Source: Drechmeria coniospora
Taxonomy: Eukaryota; Ascomycota; Sordariomycetes; Hypocreales; Ophiocordycipitaceae
Direction of reading: 5' to 3'
NCBI RefSeq assembly: GCF_001625195.1
Contig: NC_054391.1
Span: 7,079,157-7,143,156, forward strand
DNA length: 64,000 bases
In this document: positions 35,511 to 48,300 of the stretch, one piece after another
How positions within the stretch are numbered: position 1 is the first letter of the stretch
Layout: each line of letters starts with the position of its first letter
Program-made: the position numbers and the translations under genes
Notes under the pieces: model-generated
Seen by the model: only the letters and a program-made list of their open reading frames with translations
The model's database searches: none
What the model was told of the DNA's origin: nothing

Positions 35511-36010
35511 CTATGCCGGCTTTGGACCAGCCACATCTAGTCCTTCCAGTCCCTGCATAGGATCCGGCCCGGCACTGTCCACGGGCATTTCCGGACCGAC
35601 CTGTTCGCCAGCATGTTCCGCCAGCCACCCCTCCTGCGATAACCAAGTCAGCGGCTGCTTCAAGAAAAGAATGCGTCCAAGTTATTTACCTGCTCCCAGA
35701 GGGCTTTTTTGCTGCCCAACCCCTCCTCGGCGCTCTTTGGCGCCCTCGCTTGCGAAACCTTTAGGATCCTACCGAAAAACTCGGATTGATTCATGTTGTC
35801 AATGGCCTCCTTGGCATCTTCAGCGTCTTCAAATTCGACGTAAGCGAAGCCTCGATGTGCGCTCTCGGAGTCTCTCGAGTCAGGCTTTGGCATTTGTACG
35901 TCGACAATCTCACCAAACGGGATGAAGGCATCGAGCACCTGGCTACTCGTCACCATGGCTGCCAGGCCTCCAACATGAACCGTGGCTTTCCAACGAGCTG
36001 CATCTGCCAT
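35511..36010 (-). CDS. Small RRM protein, cyclophilin-E (PPIE) RRM type
   Basis: Two exons (36010-35690, 35633-35511) give 147 residues. One RRM at about 8-85: RNP2-like VHVGGLA and RNP1-like RGFAYVEF, with FIPFGEIVDVQMP between them, very close to the N-terminal RRM of human PPIE/CYP33. There is no cyclophilin domain. The tail EGWLAEHAGEQVGPEM and a Gly/Pro-rich end come from exon 2. In other fungi similar stand-alone RRM proteins are thought to act in splicing complexes; the role here is inferred. It diverges from SEC31. Confidence 0.85.
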
Positions 36011-36492
36011 TTTGAAAGAAGTCTAAATGAAGAATGGTACCGTCTTGGCTATTTGACTTCGTTTCGGACTTGAATGAAATCCTCCAGTATGAGTATTACA
36101 GCTTCGTCGAGCCATTCGCTTTCACCACATGAATCGTTGACTAGGCGGGGATAAGCCAATAGCTTGAAGAGGCGAGCTATCACGTGATAGCGCTCTGCAT
36201 TTGGCCTTGAAGCGCACGGACGCCCCAGCAGCCAGAGCTGTCAGAAGCGTGACCAAGCTGGCTGCAATCTGGCATCATAGCTTGCTCGTTATCTTCAACG
36301 TGCCCATTCTGGCTCAACAGTGCTGCACGGTTTCACATAACTCTACCGGCTGGAACTACGGGCTGATCCCAATTAGTCGCCCATGTTCAGCCGTGATATC
36401 TAGCTAAAACAACACCGCGGATTTCAGCCCTTCCTTTCATCGAGTCGGCAGCCTTCCGAGGACGTTTTCCAACAACAGCACACCCCGCCATC
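36011..36492. other. Divergent promoter region, RRM gene and SEC31
   Basis: 482 bp between the two ATGs; it must contain both promoters. A CACGTGATAG element lies near 36181-36190. No other gene is seen. Confidence 0.45.
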
Positions 36493-39400
36493 ATGGTGCG
36501 CCTTCGCGAGGTACCACGGACGGCTACTTTTGCCTGGTCGCCGGGATCGGGAAGTCCTCGTCTCGTCACGGGCACCCGGGCCGGTGCTGTAGATGCGGAC
36601 TTTTCCGATGAGAGCAAGCTGGAGCTGTGGGATCTGGCCCTCGACGATACACAGCAAGGGATTGAGCTGCAGCCTCTGGCAAGCATCACGACCGAATCCA
36701 AGTATGACCTGATGGCGCCTGTTGCACGTGTGAGAATGCTTGCTGATTGACCTGCAGGTTCTTCGAAATTGCTTGGAGCCCCCCCAGCGCGGACCACCCC
36801 AAGGGCATCATCGCTGGTGCTCTAGAGAACGGTTCTCTCGATCTATGGGATGCTGCGAAGCTCGAGGCGGGAGCATCCGATGCCCTATTTTCCCAGACGA
36901 CAAAGCACACAGGCGCAATCAAGACGCTGCAGTTCAACCCTCTGAAACCCCAGATCCTAGCCACGGCTGGCGCAAAGGGCGAGCTTTTTATCTACGACGT
37001 CAACGACATCTCCAATCCTTTCCGCTTGGGAAACGCCGCGGCTCGTTCCGACGACATTGACTGCTTGGCGTGGAACCGCAAGGTATCGCACATCCTGGCG
37101 ACGGGAGGTCAAGGGGGTTTTGTCACCATCTGGGATCTCAAGACCAAGAAAGCAACCTTGACTCTGAACAACAGCCGGAAATCTGTCAGCGCCATCGCTT
37201 GGGATCCGAACAACTCGACGAAGCTCCTAACTGCTACGCCGGACGATGCTGCACCTGTCATCTTACTGTGGGACCTGCGCAACTCCAATGCGCCAGAGAG
37301 GTCGCTCCAGGGTCACGAGCAAGGCATTCTCTCGCTCTCGTGGTGTCACCAAGACAGCGACCTCTTGCTGTCGTGCGGTAAAGACAACCGCACATTGGTG
37401 TGGAACCCTCAGACAGGAGAGCGATACGGAGAGCTGCCCGAGATGACCAACTGGACCTTCCAGACTCGATTCAACCCTCATAATCCCAATCTGTCGGCCA
37501 CTGCCAGCTTCGACGGCAAAATCACGATCCAAACGTTGCAAAACGCCAATCCCGACACGTCTCAAGTCGCAGCAGACAAGCACCTGGACGGGGAAGAATT
37601 CTTTCGGGCGGCCCAGACGCAGCCTCAAGGCGCTTCATGGTCATTGAGCAAAGCTCCCAGATGGCTCGAGCGCCCCATCGGCGCGAACTTTGGATTCGGA
37701 GGCAAGATCGTCGTCTTCAAGGCGGACCCTACTCAGCCCGGACAGAAGAGATCTTCTCAGATCACCATCTCCAGGTTCTCCGCAGACTCGAGCGTGTCCT
37801 CCGCCACGGACAAGTTCCAGGAGGTTCTTGCCTCGGGCGATCTTGCCGCAATCTGCGAGGAGAGGATGCAGCAAGCCAAGACGGACGAGGAGAAGGCTGA
37901 CTGGAAAGTCATGGAGACGCTCATCGGAGACAACCCTCGCGGCAAGATCGTCCAGTATCTTGGCTTCAAGGAAGACGACATCGTCGCCAGTGTCACCAAG
38001 GAACCGGAGAGCAGCGAGGAGAAGGCCAAGCCGACCGAAGACGCCCCGCCAAAGAGCAGCGGAGTGACTGACCTGTTTGACGGTGGAGATGCCGAGGGAG
38101 AAGGCGAAGACTTCCTTTCCAACGTTGCGGCAGCCAAGGGGACAAAGACGAACAATCCGTTCCACCTGTTCAGCGACAGCGACACCCATGTCGAAAAGCA
38201 AATCACAAAAGCCGTGATGCTGGGTAACTTTGCAAAGGCGACCGATATCTGTCTGTCCGAGGAGCGTATCGCGGATGCTTTCCTGATTGCCAACTGCGGT
38301 GGTCAGGAGCTCGTCGACAAGGTCCAGGCGGCCTACCTCGCGAAGAAGAATGGCATGCCGAGCTACCTGCGACTCATCGGCTCCGTGATTGGCAAGAACC
38401 TGTGGGATGTCGTGTACAACGCCAACTTGGAACACTGGAAAGAGACGATGGCGATCCTCTGCACATTTTCCGAACCGTCCGAGTTTCCGGATCTCTGCGA
38501 GGCTCTGGGAGATCGCATCAGCGAGGAAGGCGATAGAACGGACGCTTCCTTCTGCTACCTTGTCGGCCTGAGGCTCGAGAAGGTTGTCGAAATTTGGATC
38601 GCCAAACTCAAGGAAGAGGAGCGAGCTGGCATGAAAGATACTTCGTCGGCCGAGTCGACCTTTTCCGTACATGCCAGGTCGCTGCAGAACTTTATCGAGA
38701 AGGTGACCATCTTCCGCCATGTCACCAAGTTCGAGGACGCCGAACGGACCAAGTCCTCGGATTGGAAGCTGAGCACGCTGTACGACAAGTACACCGAGTA
38801 TGCTGATATCCTGGCGGGACACGGTCAGCTGGAGGTGGCTCAGAAGTATCTCGACCTGCTGCCGACCGAGTACGCCGCCGCCGAGGTTGCTCGAAGTCGC
38901 GTTCAGATGGCTACGAAGAAGCCGGCCGCTCAGGCTTCAGCTCGACGACAGGGAGCACCGACGAGCGTCACTCCATCCCGCTTGGGGGTGGCGGCGGCTC
39001 CGGCCTATGGTTTCCAAGCCCCCCAGCCTGCCTCGATGATTCCCCAGGCCAATCCCTTTGGCGGGATGGGCCAGAGGCAGAGCCCTCTGCCGCAGCAGCC
39101 GGCGCAGCAGCAGCAACCTCAGCTGTATTTGCCACCGCAGAACCCATATCAACCTCAAGCAGGCTACCAAGCGCAGAACCAAGCAAGTTTCGGTGCTGGA
39201 CTTCCTCCGCCCCCGATGGGAGGCACCCCCTCGAGGAACACAACTCCGTCTCAGCCTCCGCCCTCTCAATCGAAGCTCACGGAGAACTGGAATGACGTCC
39301 CCTTGGTGACCAAGGCGGTGCCTCGGAGGCCGACACCCCTTGCCGCTCCCATCACCTCCCCTTTCCCCAACCAGCCAGGTCTAGCTGGGCCGCCTTCGGC

Positions 39401-40349
39401 CACTGCCCAGTACGGACAGCGTGCGAGCCCACCTGCGCCGCCTCCGAAGGGCCCGGCTCCACCCCGTGGGCAGTCGCCGCTGGTTGGCGGCTTCCAGGGA
39501 CCGCCGCGGCCTCCGTCGACATCGGCAAACCAGTACGGGCCGCCTCCTCCGACGCCAGGCAGCCTGGCAGCCACCGGCACGTCTCAAATCGCTCCGCGAA
39601 CGGCTTCACCTTACGCCGCCGCGCCCACCGCTCCCCAGCCGTCCAACAAGTATGCGCCGGCACCGGCAGCTCAAGACCTGACTGGCCCGCCGCCGCCGGG
39701 TGGTTCCATGCCACCGCCGCCTGGCGCGGCAAGCCGACCGCCTCCCGCGGGCCAGTACGGGGCACCGCCCCCGCAGCTGGCTCCCCAAGGCCACAACCCC
39801 TACGCGCCGTCATCGTTCGGGGTACCGCAGAGCCAGCCGTCGGCGCCTCCTCAGGGCGGACCGCCTCCTCAGGGCCCACCTCCAACGGTTGCGAACCCGG
39901 CACCGCAGGTGGCTGCACCGCCGGCCAAGGCCAAGCATCCCGCGGGAGACCGATCGCACATTCCTGCCAACGCACGACGATTGGTTGATCTTCTCAGCCA
40001 AGACATGCAGCGTGTCGCGTCCAAGGCGCCCGCGACATTTGCTCCTCAGGTGAATGACACGCAGAAGCGGTTGAACCTCCTATTCGACCACCTGAACAAC
40101 GAGGAGCTTGTTCAGGCGGGCACGATTGATAGCTTGTCGAAGCTGGCAGAAGCAATCCACTCGAAGGATTATGCAACGGCCCAGAAATTTCAGGTAGAGA
40201 TCCAGCGAGACAAGACGGATGAGTGCGGCAACTGGATGGTATGAACCCCTCGGCCCCGTTGATGCTTGCGACGAAACGAAGACAATGGCTGATGACTTGC
40301 ACAGGTCGGCGTGAAGCGACTGATTGCCATGAGCAAGGCGACTTCTTGA
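36493..40349 (+). CDS. SEC31: COPII outer-coat protein Sec31
   Basis: Three exons (36493-36701, 36758-40238, 40305-40349) give 1,244 residues. Order: N-terminal WD40 propeller (about 1-340; for example [20 protein letters not shown]), an acidic linker, an alpha-solenoid (about 470-740, [19 protein letters not shown]), a very Pro/Gln/Gly-rich region (about 770-1130) and a helical C-terminus ending in [17 protein letters not shown], which needs the last intron (66 nt) to be removed. Sec31 forms the outer cage of ER exit vesicles with Sec13 and binds Sec23 through its Pro-rich region. Identity is certain. Confidence 0.97.
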
Positions 40350-41221
40350 AATAGAGACGAGCGTGTAGGCAGTGGCACGGGGGGCTGTTGTGACGTCCAG
40401 CGCTCCTCCTTGAAGCGGGAAGAGACAGAATGAGAATGGAGAAGGGAGTGACACGAATCATGTTGAGTAGGGAGGATGAACCCGTGGAAATGGGACATTA
40501 GAGTAGATGAAAAATGACGTAACGCGCGCAAAGAAAAACCAACGTGTTGGGAGGTTGTCCACCCGCCATCACAAATGATGAACGGTCCTCGTTCTAGTGG
40601 GCAAGTAGCGGCCATGGACCTCGCAAGACCGATTCATCTCTAATTGATGCGTCGAGGATCCGGGATGATCCTACTGCATGATGTCGTTTTCAACAGATAT
40701 CTGTCAATGCGATGTCATTCCGACGGGTGAATGCTGACGAGGAGTTCCTCGAGAGTGCCTTGGGGCCGTGTGCATGCACGATTTCACACGCATACGGCAC
40801 TATGCGTTATAGATGCATACGGCAGACTACCTAGTAATAGCAAGTACTATTAGTGATCTAAACATTCATGTAAGTACGCACTGTAGCAATTGTCGTACTA
40901 CAGTAATTGTACGGAGTACGGGGAACTGATTCTCCAATGTGATGTAGCCTGTATTACTGTATTATTACTTGTACGTCTCCGGGGCAGGGTGGGGCCTCTT
41001 CCGCCAGGCGTGCTGTTCGCTGGCTGGAGGCGCGGCTTTACTTACTTACAGGGCACCTGGAGAGCCAGTTAGCCTGACTGATGATTAATACAGCTGTCGA
41101 CTTGACGACCTCCAACCGTTGAACGAATCGACAAGCTGCCTTCACCCTCCATCCACGACACGACGATATTGTTAATCGTATCGTACAGAGCTCAGAAGGT
41201 AGAGGAGGAAAGAAATCGACC
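40350..41221. other. Intergenic region, SEC31 3' flank and GET2 promoter
   Basis: 872 bp without a supported gene. A small group of GTAC/CGGAGTAC motifs lies near 40840-40925 (TACGGAGTACGG at about 40911). Confidence 0.45.
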
Positions 41222-42289
41222 ATGACGGAGAATCCAGGAGCTTCCACTTCAAGCGACGCCGCCGCCGAGCAAGCGCGGCGGCGCAAGGAACGGCGGGAGG
41301 CAAAGATCAAGGCTGGCGGCTCGGCTCGACTGAACAAGATCACCGGTATGGGCGGTCGCATAGTGGGAGGTATGTGTGCTTGTCCGTGTACTTACAGACC
41401 TCGCTGCGTGCAGGGAGAGGCAGGGGAAGGAGGAAGATCAGAGTGTTCGAGTTTGTGGACGGACGAATAGATTCACTGACGAACGGATGTATCAGACACG
41501 GAGCCAACAGCGACACCTAGTTTCGAACAGCCAAAATCGACGCCTACCTCTCCCTCTCGCGCCCGCGTATCCCATGACGCTGATCCCGAAGAAATTGACA
41601 TATCCCAGCACGAGTATGCGTCCAACGAGACGTCGGCGCCGATCGGTGCTGCCGCCGACCCGCCGACCCTCTCGGAAGCCCAGCTGCGGCAGATGATGCT
41701 CGGCCTCGACCGTGGGGCTCTAAGCAACTCGCCGAGTCCTGGCCCTGGCCCCGGTATGGGAGATGACCCCCTGATGAAGATGATGTCGCAGATGATGGGT
41801 GGCCTGCCAGCCGGCTCCCCGTTCGCTGGGATGCTCCCCCCTCAGCTACAACAACAGCAACAGCAGCAACAACAACAACAGCAACATCAACGAATCGATA
41901 GCCAAACGGGATTCTTCCGCCTTCTCCATGCTATTCTGGCTCTCAGCCTCGGCCTCTACGTTACCCTCCTGACGCCGTTCGCCGGCACGCGGGCCGAAAG
42001 GGAAGCCGCTGCCTTTGGCGGTGGCGATACAGAAAACGAACACCACAAGCTCATCTTCTTCTGGATCTTTGCCACCGGCGAGGCCGTCCTCCTTACCTCT
42101 CGCTTCTTTTTCGACAAAGGTCGTCAGCCGCCCCCGGGGATGCTCTGGACCATCGTCGGCCTCGTCCCGGAACCCTTCAAGAGCTACATCACTATCGTCC
42201 TTCGGTATGGGCAAATATTTTCCACCGTGAGGGCTGATATCTTGGCGTGCATATTTGTCCTCGGCGTATGCTCGTGGTGGAAATCATAG
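41222..42289 (+). CDS. GET2: GET complex subunit Get2
   Basis: ER receptor subunit that receives tail-anchored proteins from Get3. Two exons (41222-41369, 41496-42289; 126-nt intron) give 313 residues. The basic N-terminal Get3-binding motif is ARRRKERREAKIKAGGSARL, early in the protein as expected. A Pro/Ser-rich linker, a Met/Gly-rich stretch and a Gln run from a CAA/CAG microsatellite (about 41850-41890) follow. Then come three hydrophobic segments (LLHAILALSLGLYVTLL, LIFFWIFATGEAVLLT and a C-terminal ILACIFVLGVCSW). It converges on the TMEM135-like gene. The RRKERR motif plus three membrane segments make the call good. Confidence 0.88.
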
Positions 42290-42618
42290 TGGATATTTGC
42301 AGAGTGTAACGGGACCGACATGTGACCGGTCATGGGGACGGAGGGCCCGCCGGGGCATCAAGGGAGGCACCGTCGGAGCAGCGAGCGATAAAAACCACCG
42401 TACGCTCGACGTCGCGTGCAGGACAGTCAGACCTATAGCTCGTTCGTCGTTTATGCAGAAAGAAGACGTCACGTCAGGTTGGCACACGAGAGTGTGCTGA
42501 AGCGTTTTGTGATGCAGGTGCAAACTGATACATACATGCAAATTGATCGCTCTCCATTTATGTATGAGTTCCCGATGCGCAGAGGTCGAGAAAGCAAATG
42601 ACGGGCGGCCGCCGTCCA
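42290..42618. other. Convergent intergenic region
   Basis: 329 bp between the stops of GET2 and the TMEM135-like gene; nothing notable is seen. Confidence 0.4.
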
Positions 42619-44411
42619 CTATTGGCGTAGAGTGAGGCCCAAGATGCCGCCCATCATGCCCCGAACGCGCCTCGGGTTCTCCATGGCGCAGGCGAGGACG
42701 ACAGAGGTGCTGGCCGCAAAGGCCAACCTTTCCCGCCACTGCTTCTCCAGCGGGTATTGCCTCGGAATGAGGGTTGCCATGGCACGCGGGGCGACAAACA
42801 GGGCCATGTCCTTGCGGCGACTGGCCGTCTCGATGAGGACGCTCCAGCCGCACAGGAAACAGCCGACGCCGACGCAGATCCCGCCGTCGATGCGGTTGCG
42901 GCAAGGGACGTCCTTGCCGATGAGGTGGGGGCCGACGCGAGTGCGTCCTAGGCAGACGCCGTAGTAGAAGAGGGTGATGAAGGTGGCGAGGAAAGCCGAG
43001 GAGCGGGAGGCCGACACGAGGGCGAGCAGGAGGCTGCTGCGCTTGGGCTTTCGGAGTTGGAGGGCCAGAGCGAGCGGGAGGTAGGTGTACATGGACCACC
43101 TCCACGACAGCCAGAAGCGATGCCAGGCGTGGACTTCGCAGGACGGACCTCGTCCCATGTGGACGATGTCGCAGGGGAAGGGAACCACCTTGACGGGGTT
43201 GCCCCATTCGTAGGGCAGGTTGAAGTCGACGCACATGGCTCCCAAGAGCGGCGCCTGGCCCGTCTCCTCGGCGTAGCGAAGCTCACGCGATTTACACCTT
43301 CGCAGGGCCTCGATGAGTCGCAGATCGACGTGGGCAGCCGACGTGATCCATTTGTTGTAGGCCCGGGGGAGATTGTCCGGGGCATAGAACCAAGCCCACA
43401 TGATCAAGCCACAGGATGCGACGAAGGAAAGAGGGTCGATCATGTTGGAAACAAATTGCTCGCCCTTGCTCAGCAGGTCAGCATTCACCTCGCATTGTCG
43501 GCCTTCACGACCAGCCACGGGCACCGACCTTGGTCCACTTCTGGGCAGCTGTTCGACGAGCCTTGCGCCGCGACCACAGCTCGCCCACGATGACATCAAC
43601 AGCCTGGGTGGTGGCGAACAGGGTCAGGTCGAGCGTCCTCCCGCCAAACTTGGAGACGGTATTCTGCCCTCCCGCCCCTGCGCCTTTCGCCGCCAACCTC
43701 GGCTTGCTCGTGTGCAGCAGGCGGAGGCTGAGCCACGCGGCGATGAAGGAGGCCAGCCATCTTGTGATCCTGACAGCACGAAACGTGACTTGTTAGCGAC
43801 GCGGCCACTTGGAGTCCCGGTTTTGGTTGAGCCTCACCTCTGACGAACGAGGCCGTCGAGGCCGTCGGCAAGTCGGCTGATGATGGGCCTCAAGGGTTCC
43901 TGGCTCGACGGGTTAGCGCCCCGGAATACCAACATCGACCTGGAAAACGAGGAGTCGCCGCGGCCGTGCGATGGCGGTCCACGGCGCAAGAGGATGCCTA
44001 TCCGAAGGCGAGGCAAGAAGGGGTGCCGCAACTGACCTGCAGGAGAGTCGAACCGCCAACGAGGACGGCGCAGAAGGTGGGGAAGCGCTGCGGCTGCAGG
44101 CCTGCGCGAAGTATGTGAGCCACCGATTCGAGAAAGGTGCGCTCTTCCTGTTCGGCGGGAGGGCATTTCGAGCTTCCGTTGGCCCTTGCCCTCGATAGGT
44201 GCTGGAGGACGAGGGTCAGGAGTCGTGGCGCCACGGCGGAGGCATATCCCAAGACGTAGGCGCGGACGAGCGGGCGCAATGCTGGAGGCAGCGATCGCAG
44301 CTGCAGCGGAAACGACTTGGTGCTGGCATGGCTCGCTCGATAAACAAGAGGAGGGGCACCTTGGCCATGGTGCACATCGACGGAGCGCTGCATCTCGACG
44401 GAGCGCTGCAT
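42619..44411 (-). CDS. TMEM135-like multi-pass membrane protein
   Basis: Four exons (44411-44037, 43899-43838, 43769-43529, 43464-42619) give 507 residues, or fewer from the ATG at 44393. Recognisable parts are PTFCAVLVGGSTLLQ, FIAAWLSLRLLH, GGRTLDLTLFATTQAVDVIV, LIMWAWFYAPDNLPRAYNKW and the Cys-containing FPCDIVHMGRGPSC, followed by more hydrophobic segments. This is the layout of fungal proteins related to TMEM135, a peroxisome/mitochondria-linked membrane protein. Introns of 137, 68 and 64 nt were placed by frame. The first intron's acceptor was chosen because it alone keeps the frame (LLQ-EPLRPI). An extra 5' exon is possible. Function in fungi is poorly known. Confidence 0.8.
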
Positions 44412-45286
44412 CTCGAACGGAGCAGGGCGTGCTCGGTCTCTCCTCCGGCCAGTCTAGCGCGGGTTGGCACAAACCAGCACGAGTTTTGCCGGTCGAGCAG
44501 GGCGCTACCGAGTACTCGTACACGCGATTCGATGCTGCACTCGTAGCTTGATATTCGAAGCGCCACGCTGTGTAGGCGGGAGCACGGATGGCAGGGCCAA
44601 CGAAGTGTGGGAGCGTCGTCGTTCGTCCGAGCTGTCACCGAGTCCGAATCGCCCAATATGTGACGCCGAGTCAAGACCCTCTTCCACGTATCTCGCTCTG
44701 TCCGTCTGCGGGAACGACACCCAACGCGGCAGCTGCGATGATGGCTGTGATTGTTGTGGTTGGTTTGCTTTGGTCGCGGGTAACGGCGATGGCTATCTCG
44801 CAAAATGGGTGCAGTCTTGGATGTGTGTGTTGGCAGGCATCACGAGGCCCCCCTGGAGTAGGACAAGGATAGTTGTTGCCAACGATCCAAGCTCTGGTAC
44901 GGCACCGAAACGCGCGATAGGGACGGAGCTCTCGCAGGCAGGCAGTTTGATCGTGGGTCGGCCGCTGGTCGAGGCAAGCAGGTTTCAAGGGCTGGTCAGT
45001 GAGCCAACCGCCCGTCCTCATGGATACCTGCGTCCATCCCCAGCTCGGTGCTGTGGAATCTATGTCCAGATAGGGACGCCTAGTTGTGCATGCACAGTAC
45101 CCCCTATCCGTGCTCTTCCCTCTTCGTGAACTCTGCCGGACGTGGATGCTGGTGCCGACGATCAGATTCAGGGGTTCGGTCGTCTTTCCAGAGATGGTTG
45201 ACGTCCGCCGAGAGTGATGGGTCGCGGCGGAGCCCCATCGGTATGTCTAGCGTAGCTTGTCATTTGTCAGGTTCGCTTCGCGTTCG

Positions 45287-45322
45287 GGGGGGGGGGGGAT
45301 GGGGGAGGGGCAGTCGGGGGAG
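45287..45322 (+). other. G-tract cluster, possible G-quadruplex
   Basis: A run of about 13 G is followed within 25 bp by GGGGG, GGGG and GGGGG tracts on the plus strand, enough for an intramolecular quadruplex on that strand. It lies in the gene-free region; function unknown. Confidence 0.5.
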
Positions 45323-48300
45323 CAGTTTGTGCCTGCATGGTGCATACATAGTCAAGCTGCACCTACATGCGTGCGACGCACATGGATGGAAGTGTACGGA
45401 TGAGTAAAAGAAAACGTACACGAACCCCTACGGAGAAGGGTGGCAAATTCTGGCCACATTTCCGTTTACACCGGTTCGCTTTGGTCGTTCCGGTGGGAAG
45501 GAGCAGTCGGACTCTCACACATCGTATGATGCCTGTCGCCAGAGTACACCTACAGTACAAGTATGGATGGAGCAGGTACATGTACAAGTACAGTCAGAGT
45601 GTGCATGCAAGTATTTGCACACGGACAGATCAGCAACAAGTAGTTGTACTTAAGTACAGTCGCCGTACAAGTACAGGAAGTCTTTGCTCTACACCTTTAG
45701 GTGCTCCTAAAGTTCCTGTACTCCACACACCTGCATCAGCTACTCCGTATTAATTATTACTTGTCACGCTACGGAGTACTGTACGGAGTATTACATGGAA
45801 GTACACCTACGGAGTACGGAGTACAGAAAGCACAGTAAGTGCTGCACGGACTACATGCACTTGTACATGTACATTTATTTGCACAAGGTCTACGAAGTGG
45901 CGCGCTGGCCAAGCCGATGGGGTGGATATACTTGACCAGCGGGAGTCGTCGACGTCGAGGTAATGCTTCCAGTATTATTGCCAAACGCCGAGACGAATTG
46001 TACTGTACAACTACCTGTGTTTTACATGTTGACATGTGTTACTGGCCTCTACTCGTAACCGGCATTGCAGTCTCCCCCGAGTGTTTTTTTTTGGTTTTCC
46101 AAATAGAGCGGATTCACTGCTAGTAGTGCCGGCATGCCCTGTACCCTATACTGCCTTGTTACCTACCTACCTAGTAGGTAGTGCAGAGCACACATGCAGC
46201 TACACCTATATGTCCTCGTAGATACAAGTGCCTCATAATGTATGCTGCCCAACATTACTGCAAGGCACCGCATGTGTAAGTAAGTAGGTTCATGCCGGTG
46301 AGGATACTCGGGTAATACAAGGTAAGTGAGTGTAAGCATGAGCAGATACATGTACAGATACAAGTACACCTACCAAGTACACCTACAAGTACCTACTTAC
46401 TTACAGTACAACTTAATTTTACATACTACCAGTACGGAGTACAGTATGGTACTTGGCGGAGGACAGCACACTTGGGCGGAGCCCAATAGTACATGTACAT
46501 GTATTATTACATGTACTTTGGAACACCAAAGCAGCACAGCGCCGGGGCAGCCAAAAACCAGGGCGGCGACGCTCCCTGCCTACAGTACTTGTACCTAATA
46601 ACGTAGTTACTGTTCACTTTAGGTACTTACTGTAAGTGTACTCGCATAATAGTACTAACTCAGCAATACGGAACTCAAGTATATTACAGAAAACGGAGTA
46701 TTACTTGCACGTACTGTACGTGAACCTGTACGAAGTAATATCGTAGATTTTCTGCAACAGCACAGAGTGCCGCACTCCCCGCTCGGAGTAATACATGGAC
46801 AGATGTACATGTACAAGGAACAAGTCCCTGGCTCCGACCCTGTGAGCCGATGGACAGTCTGATTTTTATCCTCACCCTCGTCGTCGTACGTGGGCGACAG
46901 GAGCCAGGTTGGTTGGTTGGACGTCCATCATTTTAATTACGCGTTCTCCGTGAACGAACTGCCGAAGCAGCGGCTACCGATGCAAGGCGCCAGCAGAATG
47001 GCTTGCCTCGTCGCACTGCTAGTGCGTCCTTGTGAGAGGTGGAGGCTCCAACCAGTCCACCTGGTCGTGAGTGGATAGTAAAATCCAGAGTGAGAATAGC
47101 CGCAGGATTGCTCTGCACTCCTGCAGACTTCTCCTGCCAGGTTCCGATTCCATCCGAGCACAGATACGAAGGCCGTTCCAAACACTCCGTACTTGTACAT
47201 GCACATACTGTACAGTACTTACACCTACTTGTGCAGTACGGAGTATAACGGAGTGGAGTACATTACTACCTGTACATGTGCGCATGTGCACCTACTGTAC
47301 GGAGTACATGCAAGTACAACGTACACACGGGTACTATCATAAAGAGTGCTGTACAAGTACATGCACAAGTACTGCAGACCACGAGGCCATGTTGTGCTGC
47401 CAAGCATGAAGACGGGTTCAAGCCGGTATTAATATCTTGCACAGAGGTGTGTACCTACAGTGTCGAGCGCTCTACATGTACTTACTTGCAGTGTGCCAGC
47501 GGTATTCCCTCGTACTCTGTTCTTGTAGCTGTAAGTACTCTACTTAGGTAGGTACACATGTGCAACGTACGTGTCGGTGTAATTACACAGCGCCTACACG
47601 GGCACCGAGTTGCAGAGCATGTACAGAGTACGGAGTACAGGTGTAAGTGTGGAAAACAAATCTTGGCCATTTCCCAATACCATGTTATAAGTATTTACAT
47701 GTAGGTTACGGAGTACGCGTACATGTATACTTACAGAGTGCCAGCGCCGCCACAGAGGTGCTAAGTTCCCTCCTAGGTTAGTAGTATTACTTGAGTGCAA
47801 GTGCAGTTCAATATGAAGATGCACCAAGGTGGTTACTCCGTACGGAGACTTGTAGTTTGTGTGTACGGAGTAAGGTACACCCATTTCTGTACAAGAAGAT
47901 ACCTACCTACTAATACTTGTGCATGTACGGAGTACATGTTATGTCCTCGAGGCTCGAGTACAGTACACGTGCATGTACAGCACTCCGTCCTTCCCCCCAT
48001 TTCTCGCACGAGATTCATCTCGCTCGACGTGCGGCGGCTTCACCTGCTGCGTACATGCACGCATGTATCCGGGCACGCGACTCCCTTAGCTCTATGCAGC
48101 TGGGGTTGATTGCTGAGACTTCTGCGCCGACGACCCAGACTGATGTATCCATTTCAGCCAGTTTGTCACGCTCCTCCTCGCGCCCCGTCCGCGAGCTGGA
48201 TGCGATGCGAGATGAGATGAAGTGATGACCGACTGGTCCCGTTCCATCTATTAGGTACCAAGCACTCCGTACGTATGCCACAAGTACGAAGTGGTATCTG

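Noticed and set aside
37641..38822. 393-codon open frame on the minus strand
   Set aside because: It is antisense to the SEC31 solenoid region, with no recognisable domain.
43465..43528. A 40-nt intron for the TMEM135-like gene using the first possible AG
   Set aside because: Too short for a fungal spliceosomal intron; the next AG gives a normal 64-nt intron with a CTGAC branch site and keeps frame.
43900..44036. A GC-AG intron in the TMEM135-like gene
   Set aside because: A standard GT donor (CAG/GTCAGT) with a later AG keeps frame and gives the expected LLQ-EPL junction.
44464..45129. 221-codon open frame near the TMEM135-like start
   Set aside because: Low-quality composition, no domain, and it overlaps the probable promoter of the TMEM135-like gene.
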